This document shows, piece by piece, positions 14,101 through 27,224 of a stretch of DNA of 64,000 nucleotides; within the stretch, counting starts at the first letter, position 1; the number at the start of each line of letters is the position of its first letter. The notes beneath the pieces were generated by a model, which was not told the DNA's origin, ran no database searches, and worked only from the letters and a program-made list of their open reading frames with translations. The stretch is taken from positions 124,001-188,000 of the forward strand of contig JADWOT020001893.1 in the NCBI GenBank assembly GCA_036345935.2. The letters run 5' to 3'. Origin of the DNA: Taenia hydatigena. Taxonomy: Eukaryota > Platyhelminthes > Cestoda > Cyclophyllidea > Taeniidae. Both the position numbers and the translations under genes were made by a program.

Positions 14101-16589
14101 GCAACCAGACTATTCCACCTATTCTACTTTGTTCCACCACTCTCCTGGCACAATGCTACCAGATAATAGCAAGTATTCTGATCACCGATTTGATCTATAA
14201 ACTTTTAACACAACACCACACTTACTCCTAGTTAATATTTCCCTTAAAACAGAAGGACTAAAAGGGCTTATAATTAAAACGGAGGGACACGACCAGCGGT
14301 GAAGTCGTCATTTAACAATAATCAGTTTAACTTACACCATACGTAGGAGCAGATGCCTCATACCGTTGTTCTAAATCTTTGCTTTGGAACTACTATTCTA
14401 TTCTCTCTTGACGGATTCTTTCTATCCAGCAATGACGCAAATATCATCATGACATATGATCGGGGTCGAAAAATTTTGGTGGAGGGATAATTTTGGAATC
14501 CTGTGAGCGGGAGGGAGGAAGAGGGAAAAGCCAAATGTCAAAGGCATGTGAAAAGCGAAATTGACAAAATAATGCCATTTATTCATGTTCAATCATAAGC
14601 AATCAAACTTCTATTTTGAGTATTAAAATCAAGCCAAAAATAAGCTTTGGTTGTTTCGCTGAACCTATTACAAAGGCGCCTCAAGGGAAGGATCACAATT
14701 TGGCATATTAATTGTAAAAAGCCGTGATTGTTATCAGTGCCTGTTAACCGCTGAGCCTACATTTTACAAATCGGGAGAACTCAAGGGGCAAAGGCTCTTA
14801 AATGCTTTAGGCCTTTTGCTCTTTTTTTCTCCTAAAAGGTAGAAAAAAGCAGGGTTAAAGCAGGGCAGCATTAGCAGTAGACGCATCAATCAGTCTAAAA
14901 TGTAAATAATTTAGCTTGCTGGGCGTGTGCATTGTGTGGAGGCTAGGAGGAGATCAGCGTTATGTCTTGTCGTAGAGGACATTAATGCCACTTTTTTATT
15001 CCACACTGACAAACTTTACACGCATGCCAAATTTCACTGTCTGTCTTGCTCTCCTCTGCCTGCCTCCATTTTCCTGATTGTTTACCCTAGAAAAAAAGGC
15101 ACCAACTGACTTATCTATATGTTTTGTTTGATTGGAGCAAGAAGTTTATCGATGGAAGGGCTGACAGATTTCAACATGATTTTATGGAGCTAAACTAAGG
15201 CTGTCTTATGTCAACGTTGATTTCGCATGATTTTAACGATGACATCCAAGACTCATAGACTCCACACTTTCTAGGGCTTCTGCAATGAGGTGATCTACAA
15301 AACATTTCATCTGTCGGCATTTTTATGATTAATCAGAGAGAGCCGTAGACACTGCTTCTTCTGGATGTGCAATCCATCGATGGGGAAATAAGACACAAAA
15401 CCCAAAAGGCCGATTAAATATAATAGGTTGCTTACCAGATAGCTAATTTTCACGGTAGAAATCAAGCTCTTTATTCACTGCTGATTGTTCCTTTAATCTA
15501 CCTATTAGATGAGGTAAAAATTTAAGACTTATTGACTCTGTTAAGTAAGAGGACGAAAGCTAATGCTGGATTTGCGAAAAACTGTGGTTCTTTGGCTAAA
15601 TCTTATAAAGATCCTTTTAAGGATGGTCAAAAGTGGATGTCTACTGGTGTTATCCTCTCAAAAAAAGGTGCCAAATCATTTTAGAAAGTCCACTTGCAAA
15701 CTAAGTCATAACAAACTACGAACTATGAAGGAAAATAGTCAAGAGCTAATTTTTCACTTTAATGCGCGGTGTTTTGCTTGGGGAGAGTCGTGAAGGATTG
15801 AATGAAAGCAACCACGATTATCCAACGAGATTTTTATCCAAATTACTGTGATTTCAAAGGGATGTCAAACTTTATAAATATTTTGCAATTTTTTATAACA
15901 AAAATTCTCTACTTTGTTTAAAGGAATCACCATGAGCCTAGCAATAGAACACGAAGTTGGGATTAAGAATGAAATATTTTGAAGGCTGCATGAGCGAGGA
16001 GATTGAGCGGTTAATAATAACTATGCGTTCTAGATAAAAATATAACTTTGAAATTCCAAGTAGGAAAATAATGAAACAGACTTTGGGCATTGTATACAAA
16101 ATTCCCGTCCTTCTTCTTAAACTTGCTCCACATCGACGAACAATGTCCTTGCGTTCACTTTAGAAGCCAAAAAGAGACCAACAAAATATGTAGTTATACC
16201 TTCACGAAAAAATTAAGATTTTGCCTCTTAAATTCAATTGAGATGTCAAACTGAAGGACGACTCTTACGATTTATGAGATAAATAAAACGCCCTAATGTT
16301 GCTTTCCAAAACTCCAATTATTGATATCATCTATCTGCGGATCCCACCGTAATTGTCACGTAGTTCCTTGGCATAAAATAAGTTATTTGAAGTCGTTTTG
16401 TCCAAATTTTGCTTTCTGTGAATTCCTCACACCCTAATCAAACAATCGCTCCGATGTCGTTGCTCCTTCATATGGTGCCTCCATCCAGATCTTCACTGCC
16501 TTACAACAAATAGCAGTACGCAGTGAAGGTAAACTGAGGCTACATATGATGTTGTGGCGTTCTGAGACTTTCCTAGGGATGAAGGGATA

Positions 16590-16690
16590 TTAAGCAGACC
16601 TGTTGCTACTGGCATGGTCTAGAGGCCAGCCCACCCGATGAAGGTACGATGGTGGAGCCCGTAGGTAGCCCGCTACCAGAACCGAGAGTT
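16590..16690 (+). repeat. Family A repeat fragment
   Basis: GCTACTGGCATGGTCTAGAG at 16604 and then CCCGATGAAGGTACGATGG (16635) correspond to CTACTGGCATGGCCCGGGTG at 33429 and CCCGGTGAAGGCCCAATGAG at 30920. Plus orientation. Confidence 0.4.
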
Positions 16691-18644
16691 CAGATATCAT
16701 TTAAAGCGCTACAATGTCAATGAATTGTAAATAAGAATTAAAAAGCTTTCAATAAGACAGCTAGAGAACTAGTAGAGGATAATAATACCTCTATCTATCA
16801 TAAAAAGTATCATATTCATTTAAGTTATTATTTACTTAAGTCACTTGTTTTGATTGTATTCGTTACTGTAATTTACGAATAAAACTATAGTTTACAAAGA
16901 TTACAAGGTGCATGGATAAAAAGCATGAATATCTCACCTTATGCTTAGACTCGCTTGTAGTTTCTGGTTAGCAGTGTGCAAAACGCATTCTTGATAGTAC
17001 CACAGAAAATCGTTTCCGGTTGAAAAGAATAACCAAGAGACTGACTGTTTCAATCAGTAAATCACCTTTGAGAATATTTAACTCCCTTAAATGATGAGGC
17101 TAGAAAGAGTTTTAATTTCAAACACCGACTGCTTCGGGAACGCTATTTTTTCCTCTCGTGGAGGTGATTTTTTTTTACTTTTTAATTCATTGAGGAGAGA
17201 GGTTCCGTTTAGGCGTGGTCTACACTGGTTGATATAAGTGGTTTGGTAAGAAAAAACTCAACTTTCTTCGTTCTCCTCTTGTTAGCATTAAGCCTCAGGA
17301 AAAAGTAGCACCGGCAATTGGAAGCGCGGCAGGGACGGTCGAACTTCCTTCTATATGGGTGTGTATGTGACCATGTCTATGATTTCGAAGAAGCCTTACT
17401 TCGCACTCCTTTAAAATCTTACCAAAGTTCCTAAAAACACGTAAATCTTATGAGACATTTTATCATCACTAAATTTTGACAATTTAATTAGACTAAGATT
17501 TATCTTTCCTGATGTTCGTTATTTGTCTTCTACGGGTCGAAGTCGCCAAAATTCTAGTACAGGTTGTGGTTATTTGTGCATTAAGGTGTGTTTTAGTCGG
17601 GGTTTTATTACATCTCATTCTATCTCTAAAATCGCAGGTGAATTTCTCTCTTAAACTATAAGAATGGCCTGGAAGTAGGCGCGCAGACTGGAACGGAGGC
17701 GGTTGGAGGGACTTCCATGACTTTGAGGGCAAACTGCTTGATCGCCTCGTTCCACTCTTGTGTGGGCCATCAAATCAATGAGCTTAAGTAAAACCTGTGT
17801 GCACTTGATATACTTTCCGATATAAATCAGTAGCGATGAGCTTGACTTGCAACTGCATTTCTTTTTAACGTTACAAGTGGTAAGAGTCTGTTATTTAAAG
17901 CAATCGAAATCCATCTTTATTCTATTTAAATCCCACCCAAATATTCTTCCGGTCAATCTTGGCTTTCGTCAACATGAGAAGGAACGGTTTTAGGCTCTGT
18001 TTCATCATTTATTGTGGTAAAGACAAAGGTTAAGAGCGATAATTAATAAACAGTTAACTTAGTTATGCTGGCTCTGCCTTTGCAGGTCTTGACGGATTCA
18101 TTTCTACGATCTAATTGCATTGCAATTTCTTGTGCTGTTTGGACAACAAAATTTTCCAAAATAATCAAAAGAGCGCTGTCTGTGCATTTTATCACTCCCT
18201 TACTTTCGAAGGTACTTAACCTCAAAGCAGCTGAGTCATAAGTGAACTGGTGACATGATCGCTACCATCGTACAGATAATCAAACCGAAAAATTTTCTGC
18301 TGCAAGGTCACAGGTTTTAAAGTACAGTCGGTTTTGAGAAGAAACATCACTATTTTCTTCTCAACCGTCTAAGTCGTATTTTGTAGATTGTGTGTGTTCT
18401 CTCTGCGCTCTATACACTTTTGGCACTCCAGAGCTGCTCTATCTTCCTGGTGTCCAAGTAGCACAGAATTGACTTAATATAATCCCATTATAATCATTTG
18501 CCTCCTTTAATCACAGAAGAGGAAAGCACTCTACATGAAACTTATTTCTTCCTTCAAAAATCTAAAGAGAATATATCCAATTTTTGGTGATAAATCACCA
18601 GCACCAATTCTGCCGCAACTGCGCTGCGACACGAAAAAAGTGTC

Positions 18645-18975
18645 CGCTTCTCTTTCCCTCTCTCCCTCACTTTCGTTGCAGCTCATCTCTCCCTTTGTCG
18701 GCGAGTTCTGTGCTTAGGATACTGCGCGGAGTGGAGTGGAGTGAGCTGCACGTTTGCTCGTGGTTTTTTCCTCCACTCACAGACTGCCAACAAGCGCGCA
18801 CGCGCACTCACGCACGCACGCAAGCACGAAGGCAGGGTTGACAGGCAGACCCCGTCGTTTCTCCCTAGGGGGAAAAAATTGAGCCCAATCTCCTTTCTAC
18901 CCCTCTACTCACTTGTACCGCCGTATCTCCCTCGCCTTATCGCTCTGCGCCCTTCCACACACACACACACACACC
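18645..18975. repeat. Simple-repeat island: CT tract, CGCA units and (AC)n
   Basis: It runs from TCTCCCTC tracts (18655-18700) through CGCACGCACGCA units (about 18798-18825) to an AC run (18956-18974). It is GC-richer than its flanks and resembles the 1.2 and 52.6 kb islands, so a promoter-proximal position is possible. Confidence 0.55.
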
Positions 18976-20942
18976 CGAAAAAGCTGGACTGATTAATCAA
19001 ATCACAAAATCTCAGAATCACATTTAAAAAGGGGAAGATTGGAGTCTATTTTAATGTGGTGCAGCTCTGAGTACCAGTAGATATATATAAAACGTCAAAT
19101 TTCTTTACGGAGCCCTGACGAGACTCAGGATTAACACAAATCTTTACCAAGGCTAAATTTTGTAAGATACAGGGTAAAACGAATCTTTTTTTGGGTTCTG
19201 TGGCCTTTAATCCTGGACAAGGATTTTGATTTCTTATTTTCCCTCCAGGAGTGTTATGGGTCGAATTACTATATAGAAAAAGGTACTCAAATTGTGAATG
19301 ATGGGAAAGGAAAGCTCTTTTCTAACCCGAAGTTACTGCAAATTTATGAAGTAAGGGGAGTAGGCCGGGTAATTTCGATCATGAACAGTTTTTGCCTTCT
19401 TAAAGCGATCTCGAGAAATTAGCAGTTGATGTTATTGGGTGAGTTGCTTCTGGATGTAGTGCGAGCCCGGAACAATCTAAAACAACTACCAATTTTGGCA
19501 AATGAATTTTGTGTTTACTCTGCTTGTTCTCTCTGAAAGGTAATAAGTTCATGGAACTTATAAAGGTGGATAAGAGGATAGCTCATTCCAAGTCGATTTG
19601 GTTAGGATAAACAGTGAAAAAAAATAAGCCTTTTATTGAGGACGTCTAAGAAACTCTCAGTAAGGCAATTAAGGCATAAAGGTGACGTGAGCAGCCAGAC
19701 TGGGTAAAAATTACCCAGTAAGTGGAGGAATACGTGAATCGCCCAGAAAGACAGAAAACGACACCACTGAATTTAGCATCATGTGTGAGTAACGGATAGG
19801 GGTGGTGTAAGTCCTGACCCAAAATTGTGTTTTTGATGTCTCCTGGCTGTGAGCAAAAGGTATTTAATTTGCTGTATAAGGGGCTCCCGTCAGGCTTCAT
19901 CTATTCAACTGCCCTGGAACCTTCTGTGATTGGATCTACTCATGATCAAGCTGAACGTACGCTTTACAAACCTTTAATGTACTTAATTCATCAAATAAAC
20001 AATTCACTTATTGTTTTTTAAATGAGTCTTGATAACAATTTACAGTTTTATAGTTTGTTTTGCGTCCAACTTAACACCTCTATCTCAGTTGACTACAAAT
20101 TGCTGACCACCAGTGGACGGACTTCAACGTTTTTCTATGATAAGAGTTCAACGTATCACAAGAGCACAATAATTAAAACTTTCGATTTAAGCCACCTCTC
20201 GTCTCTTGCTTCTTCTACTGCCTCTTCTTCTTCCTTTTGCTTTTAAAAATAGATAGCGCACGAACGGGTGGGTAGAGAAAGACTTCCGGTGCCCGTTGCG
20301 CTTCAGCGCAAGATGAGGCTTTTTCATCACCTCCAGCGTTCTCATCTGATATGGCAATGAAAGGGCGAGGTAGAACAAACTATCTTTTTCATTTCTCTAA
20401 AGACAGCTCTACTTTCCGTGGGAAACGCTTCCCTTCCCATTGCGCAGAACTTTTTGAGCCTCCACTACATTTAAAATGCATATTCGCATTGCCCCATTTG
20501 GGTAAAAGACTTACAGTTTAGCATTGCTTCAGTCATTATCAGTTTTCTGGATAGTCTAAAGACCTACATTTGAGTTTCGCAGAAGGTAGCAATAAAGAGT
20601 ATCACGTGAAGAGTCAAATAAGTGAGGGTGGTTCTTTCTTTAAAAGCAAAGGCTGTTTTTTCCTCGAATAATCATAAGCATCTGGGGCTAACTTACTGAG
20701 CTACATATTTTTTTGCACAGTCCATCCTCTAAGACTAGCTTAACATGAATTAGGAAATGCTAAGCACGTGATTAGGATTTGGTCTTCCAGCTCTGCCGTT
20801 GTCAAATTCAATACACCTGCTTAACAATAGGGAGCGATAATTGAGCACAGGTAAGACTTCTGGCCTTATTGCAGCATTATTTCATTTATTCAAGGTTTCT
20901 TTATCTGCTCGTTGGTTTACATCATGAACTGTTCAAGATCCA

Positions 20943-20956
20943 TACATGTACATGTA
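20943..20956. repeat. Palindrome TACATGTACATGTA
   Basis: A perfect 14-base palindrome made of alternating ACATGT units. Confidence 0.7.
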
Positions 20957-22470
20957 CGTTGCCGTAAGTACCACTAGTCTTCCAGTCAACTCCAAAATAG
21001 ACACAGCCTTTTGACAAACATCTTATTTCGTGAATCACTTGGAAAATATTCATTTTTTGCCCTTCAGCTAATTCCTGCATCAATTTTCCACAGTAATGCT
21101 CAAAAAGATTAGAAATTCCCATATTTGTCCCCTTCAAGGTCATTTTAGCGTTCTCCAACCAATCAGAGGCTACCTAAGCCAGGGCCACCTGGAGGTCACA
21201 CATGACTCTGCATGATGGACAGGTAACGGGCGTGGGTTAGTGTTCGCATTACTGGTCACCTCATGTCAATTTACACAGTACAAATGCATTCGTGGGGGCA
21301 GGTAATTTTTTGTGAATGCCTAGTGTGAGTAATGCACTTATCCCAGTAACAGAATGGACCTGTTTGGTTTTATCAACTCCTTTTTTTCCATCAACATGGC
21401 TTCAGCACCGGCGAAAACGGAGTGACTCAGTGGGGAGGAATTAACGGTTGGTGCTGCCGCTGGGTTGGCGCACATCTACTTCTAAATTATTACATCCTCT
21501 CGAGTCTGATTTGCTAGAAGTTCCTTCAACTTTTCAGTTCAAATGACTGGAAACTTCAAATTCGTATACGGAATTGAAGTCTCACAAGTTCCAATAATAG
21601 GAGCCCCGAAAATAACAGTTTCATGCATTGGTTGTATGTGTGCCATTCTCCTTGTAGACAAACTTGGTAATGAGGACTAGGATTTTAATATTTTAGATTT
21701 TCTGCACCGGAATGCTTTCAAGAACATATCTTCTACGGAAATGATGCTGAATTCTTCTAACTCCGCTGAGAAAATACGCAGTAACGCCCCTTACCAAAGA
21801 AGACCAAAGCTTTAATAGTTGGTTAATTGATCAAATGGGAAAGTTATGGTCGACACAATGTAACATAATGATGATAGATCTGGTTCACCCAATGATTGGC
21901 TCAATACGCGCTCTCATCTATTTGCACTCAGCACAGGATGTAGACATGAATCCTAAGTTGTTTCATACCAAAATCATTATTGTGCTCCTCGTCGCATTTT
22001 GCTTGCTGTAAAGGACTCTCATTTTGTACGGTAACAGCTGAAAGTGACAAACACGGTTTCAGCTCGTCCACTTTGCAGCATCGAACACACTTTTTGCAGC
22101 TGCAGAGGCTTTTTATCATATTCGTTGTTAAGAAGGTGCGGTAAAGAGACATGAAATAAATATGACTTGAACACTAAAATGCTAGAGATGAATCATTTAA
22201 AGTTGAGGAGATGGGTGTATTCTGTTCAGACCGAGACTCCATTATTCATCGCGGCGAATTGCGTGTCGCCATCGGTAATAAAAGGAATTCAGGGATAATA
22301 ATGTGCGAGCAACATCCATCAATGAAGTGATTTAATACGTTGTCACCTACAATGAGTGAGGACGGAGAATCAAGATGTGGATCCAACCCACGTAAAGTAA
22401 GTGGACGGATGGCAGACAATCAACTCGGCGGATTGCCACGTTTACTTAAAACATCATATAGGTCGACCTA

Positions 22471-22665
22471 ACGACTGGCAGTCTGGCATAGTCGTGGTGA
22501 GAACAGACTCCCACATCTCAAATTTCGTTAAGCAAGAATTTCTGTTGTTGATTAGCCCACAACTGTGCAACCACCATCGCATCTATTCATCTCACACCTA
22601 TAGAGTGCCACATCATTTCCATAGCACTATGCTTACCGTAGCAAGCATTATAAAGGTTTGACAAA
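22471..22665 (+). repeat. Family B repeat, copy 1
   Basis: It aligns by eye over nearly its full length with 29131-29310 in the same orientation. Shared landmarks in order: GCATAGTCGTGGTGAGAACA against ACATGCTCGTAGTGAGAACA, both continuing GACT; AAGCAAGAATTTCTGTTGTT against ATGCAAGCACTTCTATTGTT, both continuing GATT; GTGCAACCACCATC against GTGCACCCACCATC; and TACCGTAGCAAGCATTATAA against TACTGCAGAAAGCACTAAAT near the end. The whole plus-strand open frame at 22401-22661 lies in it and is not shared by the other copy. Confidence 0.6.
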
Positions 22666-25600
22666 ATCATTTACCACGTACTTTTTACTGACGTAAAACA
22701 GCCGCCGGAGACCTTGGTATCATTAGAAACTACAGGAAGGTGAGATGGAGGGACAAACTTTCCTCCCTGGGGTAGCAGGCTTGGTGACGAAGTAAGTGAA
22801 GAGCGCCTTTCATATACCTTTAAAATTACCTACTAGAAGAGACCATTTAATAAGGAAATTCTTACTACATTGTGCTTCTCAAATTTCCCTTCTAATGTTC
22901 ATCCAAAACTACCACTATTCTTAATTTTGCGTAATCACATAATCCATGTGTGGAATAGTAGAGGGTTGGCTAACAAAAGCAGGATAAACGTGGGTCTAGT
23001 AATGGCTAGATTTTTTACAGATCCTTGAAACAAGATTAGGATGATAGCGAATCCTAACCCAAGCTCGTATCCAATCGGAATTGACTATTTTTTGTTGCCA
23101 TGGCTATTGTTCTAACAAATAAATTGTTTTTAGCGCTTTTTTCCCCTACTTTATTTGCCTTAGATATTATTACCGTGCAACAGGGGTCAGTTCTCCCGAA
23201 AACATCCCAAACAGTCCTTACCTTTTGCTGAAGTCACTTAATTCAGTTGAGTGGAATCAATCGAGCCTGTAATGCTATCTGGTAAATTTAAAATCTCTCA
23301 CACTTCGCAGCATCACTGTCGGCAAACAGTCACTTGCTGATAGCAGCTGGGTGTCGAAAAGTAGCGCCCGTGTTGACATTAAACTGGCGATCGTTAGGCG
23401 AATCTTTCAAAGCTCTGTTGAACTAGACCCTGTATGCCACTACTTGGTGTGGCTCAAATGCCAGTCCATTAAATGCCAACACAATAATATGCATCCATGC
23501 GTAACTGTAACATTTCCATATTCATTCAGTCCCCTTCTTTAGCTTCCACTACACGGTGCTGAAAAATTGCCATCAGAAGAGGCATTTCATGCCAACTTCG
23601 CATAGACAAATGGAGCACTTGTACCAGAGTTAGATTTCATTCTGCCTCTTACTCTAGTTTTTTAGCTCCTGCCTTAAAATCGGTCGTCTAAATGAAGAGA
23701 CAGATGATTCGGGTTTTTTAGGCACTCATATCCATCCTAGGTCATCCAGGCGCGTCTCATATTTCGATTAATCAAAGCATCTCACTGGGGGATAGCAACA
23801 GTCACAAATTTTCTGACTACTAGGCGATACGAAAAAAAAACACTTCGAGAAGTAGCAGTGGCCCTCTCATTGCATTATCATCTCCCTCTCATCAACAGGA
23901 GCGGCGGACGCAACGGGAAATTAATACGGCTTGGCATTATCGTGTTGTAGACGATATCTTGAAAAGTCATTAGTACCGAAAGGTCAGTGAATTAGAGGGT
24001 GGATGGTTGGGCACAGGGGCCGGGGGCGATGGTAAAGCTAAAGGAAAAGGGGAGACGATGCGATGGCCTGGAACATTTGAGAGTAGAATTGTTTATACAA
24101 ATAAAATGCTAATTAATTTTAAAGGGTTTTTACAACCTAAAGGTCCTCCCTCCATGCCTAGCAGCCAGATCGATTGAACCACGTGGAAGATACATTTTCA
24201 TTCAAAGTGGAGTTTGGTTATTTCTAGACAAGTAAACCATTGGCTTGTAAAGATGATCTTTTTAAATGAGATACATAGAAGTTAACAATGTAATGGTTCC
24301 TTACTGACCTGATATAGCTCAAACAAAAAGGGCGTTTTTTGACACATACTCCACGTCGTTCTCACCGTTCCCAAGGACGGAGTGAATGGTCACTGACCAG
24401 AATGATTGATTAGAAGTGAGCCTGTCTGCCTGCCTAAGGCAGTGAGGCTGAGGAGGTGGATAGCAGAGACTTGCATAAAAATTCACACAGTTTTGACGTC
24501 CCTAAGGGGAAAAAATAGCAAAGCGGCCTATTAAGGTGTCAAGTGCATGCATTTTACATGCCAATGCCTGGTCAAATATGCATTCTCCACTTAGTCACTA
24601 GGGATCCTGAGCCCTTTTCGCTGGAACGGGTAAAAAATGCTTTTTTAAATCATATTATTTAAACTACGAGCATTTACTTGGTTGACACGCTGATTTTCCA
24701 GCGCACAATTGTCTAAAGGTGACGGAGATTTATTTTAACTTTCCGTGCCTTCATGTATCTACATAGATCTAGAACAAATGAGTGAGTGGATGGGAGTATG
24801 TGTGTGTGGATAAATTGACACATTTCGCCAAAGTTTACGAGGTCCACTTCAGCTATTGAAGTCGAGAAGTAGATCTATCGCATTATCAATTTAGAAGTGA
24901 ACCCAACTTTCTACGTTGTCAGGACTTGGAAGTGATCAAGGTAGACACACTTTGCGATGCAACCTTGACTAAGTGTTTTGATCCTTTTTTCACAAGAACC
25001 TTCGATCCACCACAGAACAGGGTCGGTTCCAAAGGTGATATTCAAAAAAAAGGGAATTTATGGTCAACAATACGGTCCACGCTCAAGTGAGTCATCTGGT
25101 CGAGCGAAAAAACCCTCACTTTAATGGATCCCACCGTCTCAACACAAGTGAGCGGTAATGTTGAATTGTACTGTGGATATAAGTAACACTTTGTTTAGCT
25201 CCATCCCTTCTCGACGTTAGCTCAGTGGGCATTCCGGATTGCTTCCAAGTTATTTCAAAGGAAAAAGTGAATGACATGAACGTTAAGTCATTAGTGTGTC
25301 AAAATAGGAACAAATTAATGCTAATCACCTTTGTTTCGACACCTTAGTTAAATAATGGCGCAATTATTAACGTTTATTTGTTTCTAAATTGTATGCTGTG
25401 ATATTCCTTCTCCCCAGAGTTGAGTATTATTTAATAGAAATACTTAAGATTCGGAGATTAGCTCGCTTCACTCACAAGTCATCTATCCTATTCTTTGTAA
25501 AATGAAATCCTATTGCCTTTATTCCCAATGCTTTTTTAGCTTCCTTTTAAGCTGACACCTCATTTAGGCAAAAATTTGAGTCGCAAATACTTATAAACTG

Positions 25601-25779
25601 AATTATGAAGGCACTACAAATAGTGCAGAGGCTTTCCATCCTTTATTTCTAATGAATTATTTAATTTAAAAGGTAGATTTTTTGCCTTAAAATGAATTAG
25701 ATTGATTATTTTTAGACCAACCGATCCTGCTCTGTCTCTGCTCTACTAGAAGTGATTAACGTTTCATGTGATGACGGAG

Positions 25780-25850
25780 AGATGGACAGAGCGAGAGCGA
25801 GAGAGCGGGAGAGAGAGTGAGAGAGCGACGGAGCAAGACACATGCTGGTT
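25780..25850 (+). repeat. GA-rich polypurine tract
   Basis: Imperfect GAGA/GAGCG units on the plus strand, just upstream of the 18-base palindrome. Confidence 0.7.
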
Positions 25851-25912
25851 GATTGATAAAGGACTAATTTAAGACGTTCTCTAATTGAATTTGCGTTCCT
25901 ACTGTCCTTCTA

Positions 25913-25930
25913 CCCATACGCGCGTATGGG
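25913..25930. repeat. Perfect 18-base palindrome CCCATACGCGCGTATGGG
   Basis: Both arms CCCATACG and CGTATGGG are exact complements around a central CG. The core is CpG-rich in otherwise AT-rich DNA, just downstream of a GA-rich tract at 25780-25850. It could bind a dimeric factor or form a cruciform; no known consensus is claimed. Confidence 0.8.
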
Positions 25931-26945
25931 CTTGTGTGTGACTGTAAATAATGTGAACACACCATCTTGATAAGCCATGGCGCCAGTCAAATTTTCACGC
26001 ATCTTATTTTGAATTAGCGCCACTTAACTACTCATTTCAACACTTAGGTGTGAAGACTTCCCATCAATTTGTCACCTATCATCTATCGATCCTGCAGATT
26101 GGCTAATCAGCCACTCACAAATGTGACAGGTAATCGAGTGTATTTTAGTAATAAAAGTAAGGATAAATAAACAGTATGCGGCGTAAAATTTAGTTAATTA
26201 AGGCGTTAAGATTATGCGTCAAGGTTGATTTCCATGAGAATTCGAGATTTACCGCTTTCTTGGTCTCCTCATTTATGAGGTTTGTTCAGTCTGCACCCGT
26301 GTCACGCCATGCATAGCCTCCTCGTTGTTTAAGCACTGTCTTAAGGCGATGGTTTTGATTGAATCCTTTTTTTCTTCTAATTGGGGTGTATCTTTGTAAG
26401 GACACACGCTACTATGATGGACTATGGTCAGTTGTGCTTAAAGATGTGTATTAGCCACCATGTAATATGCTAGGAGAATTATCACCAGTGTAAAATGCAT
26501 CGCGCTTTTAGGGCGGTAAAATTTATGGTGCAGCTGTAGAGCTGCCATATTTGACCTTCTTGGCAAGTATTAAATTGCCTGCGCTTGTAGCATGTCTTTT
26601 GCCTAGCACACGATAAGCCTAACCGTTCAAATACGCAATTCATAGTTCGACTTTATCTCTTCTTTTGCTTCGAGGAGTCGGACTAAGGTGGACTCATTCT
26701 TTCTACCATTTCGCTGCCCTGTGCTCTGCATGTCATTAAGGTCCCAAAATTATTGCATACGTCGGCAAGAATAGACATTTAAAATCTGCATCATGAACAC
26801 TATGGGTAATTTTGGCAATCTGTGCTAACATATTTGCTGCTCAAAGAAAATAGAGACCTCTTCAGGTTTCCATCTTTTGCAGTCAATTGTTGACCCTCGG
26901 TGTCAGTACTCGGACTGAATTATTATGATCGAAATAATATGGCAC

Positions 26946-27224
26946 CTATCGGATCTGTTTTAGGCTCGACAGAGAGCTGAAGGACATGAGCACACTTTGC
27001 TCAAGTAGTCTTTCATTCCCTTCACCCATGGCTCCTAATAGGACCTCGTCTTCCTGGGACAGCTTACAGCATATGTGCCCGACTGTTTTGCTCAACGACA
27101 GGAACTCTCTTAACGTGGGTTTCCATAAAAATATAAAGAACCTTTCATGCGCTAGGACCGTACCAGGATTAACACTGCTTACGTCTTGATTGGTGTGTAG
27201 TGAAGTTGATACGAAAGATGGCAA
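26946..27224 (-). CDS. Unassigned open frame of 92 codons, coding status uncertain
   Basis: A minus-strand frame opens at ATG 27224 and ends at TAG 26946. The product contains NPGTVLAHERFFIFLWKP, LSLSKTVGHICCKLSQEDEV and GAMGEGNERLLEQSVL; the mix of charged and hydrophobic residues is more like real protein than most open frames here. No splice donor or acceptor is obvious at the edges, no motif of a known family is visible and no partner exon was found. The opposite strand also holds an open frame (26986-27189), rich in serine and less convincing. It could be a small exon, a relic, or chance. Confidence 0.18.
   Translation of the reverse strand: MPSFVSTSLHTNQDVSSVNPGTVLAHERFFIFLWKPTLREFLSLSKTVGHICCKLSQEDEVLLGAMGEGNERLLEQSVLMSFSSLSSLKQIR

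Larger units (their letters stand above)
4300..16580. other. Non-coding DNA with scattered family A fragments
   Basis: Apart from the repeat fragments at 6.7, 8.4 and 11.0 kb, the palindrome at 7.6 kb and the open frame at 9.1-9.5 kb, nothing recognisable was found. GGACGAAATTAGGCACAA at 5789 and GAGGACGAAAGCTAATGC at about 15549 may be further minimal family A scraps. Confidence 0.45.
16700..26940. other. Non-coding DNA, no gene seen
   Basis: It holds the 18.6-19.0 kb simple-repeat island, family B copy 1 and the GA tract and palindrome near 25.8-25.9 kb. GGCCACCTGGAGGTCAC at about 21183 may be another family A scrap. Short open frames have no support. Confidence 0.45.

Noticed and set aside
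19850..19860. GTGAGCAAA, matching the start of miR-87
   Set aside because: The match stops after nine bases and no hairpin is seen.
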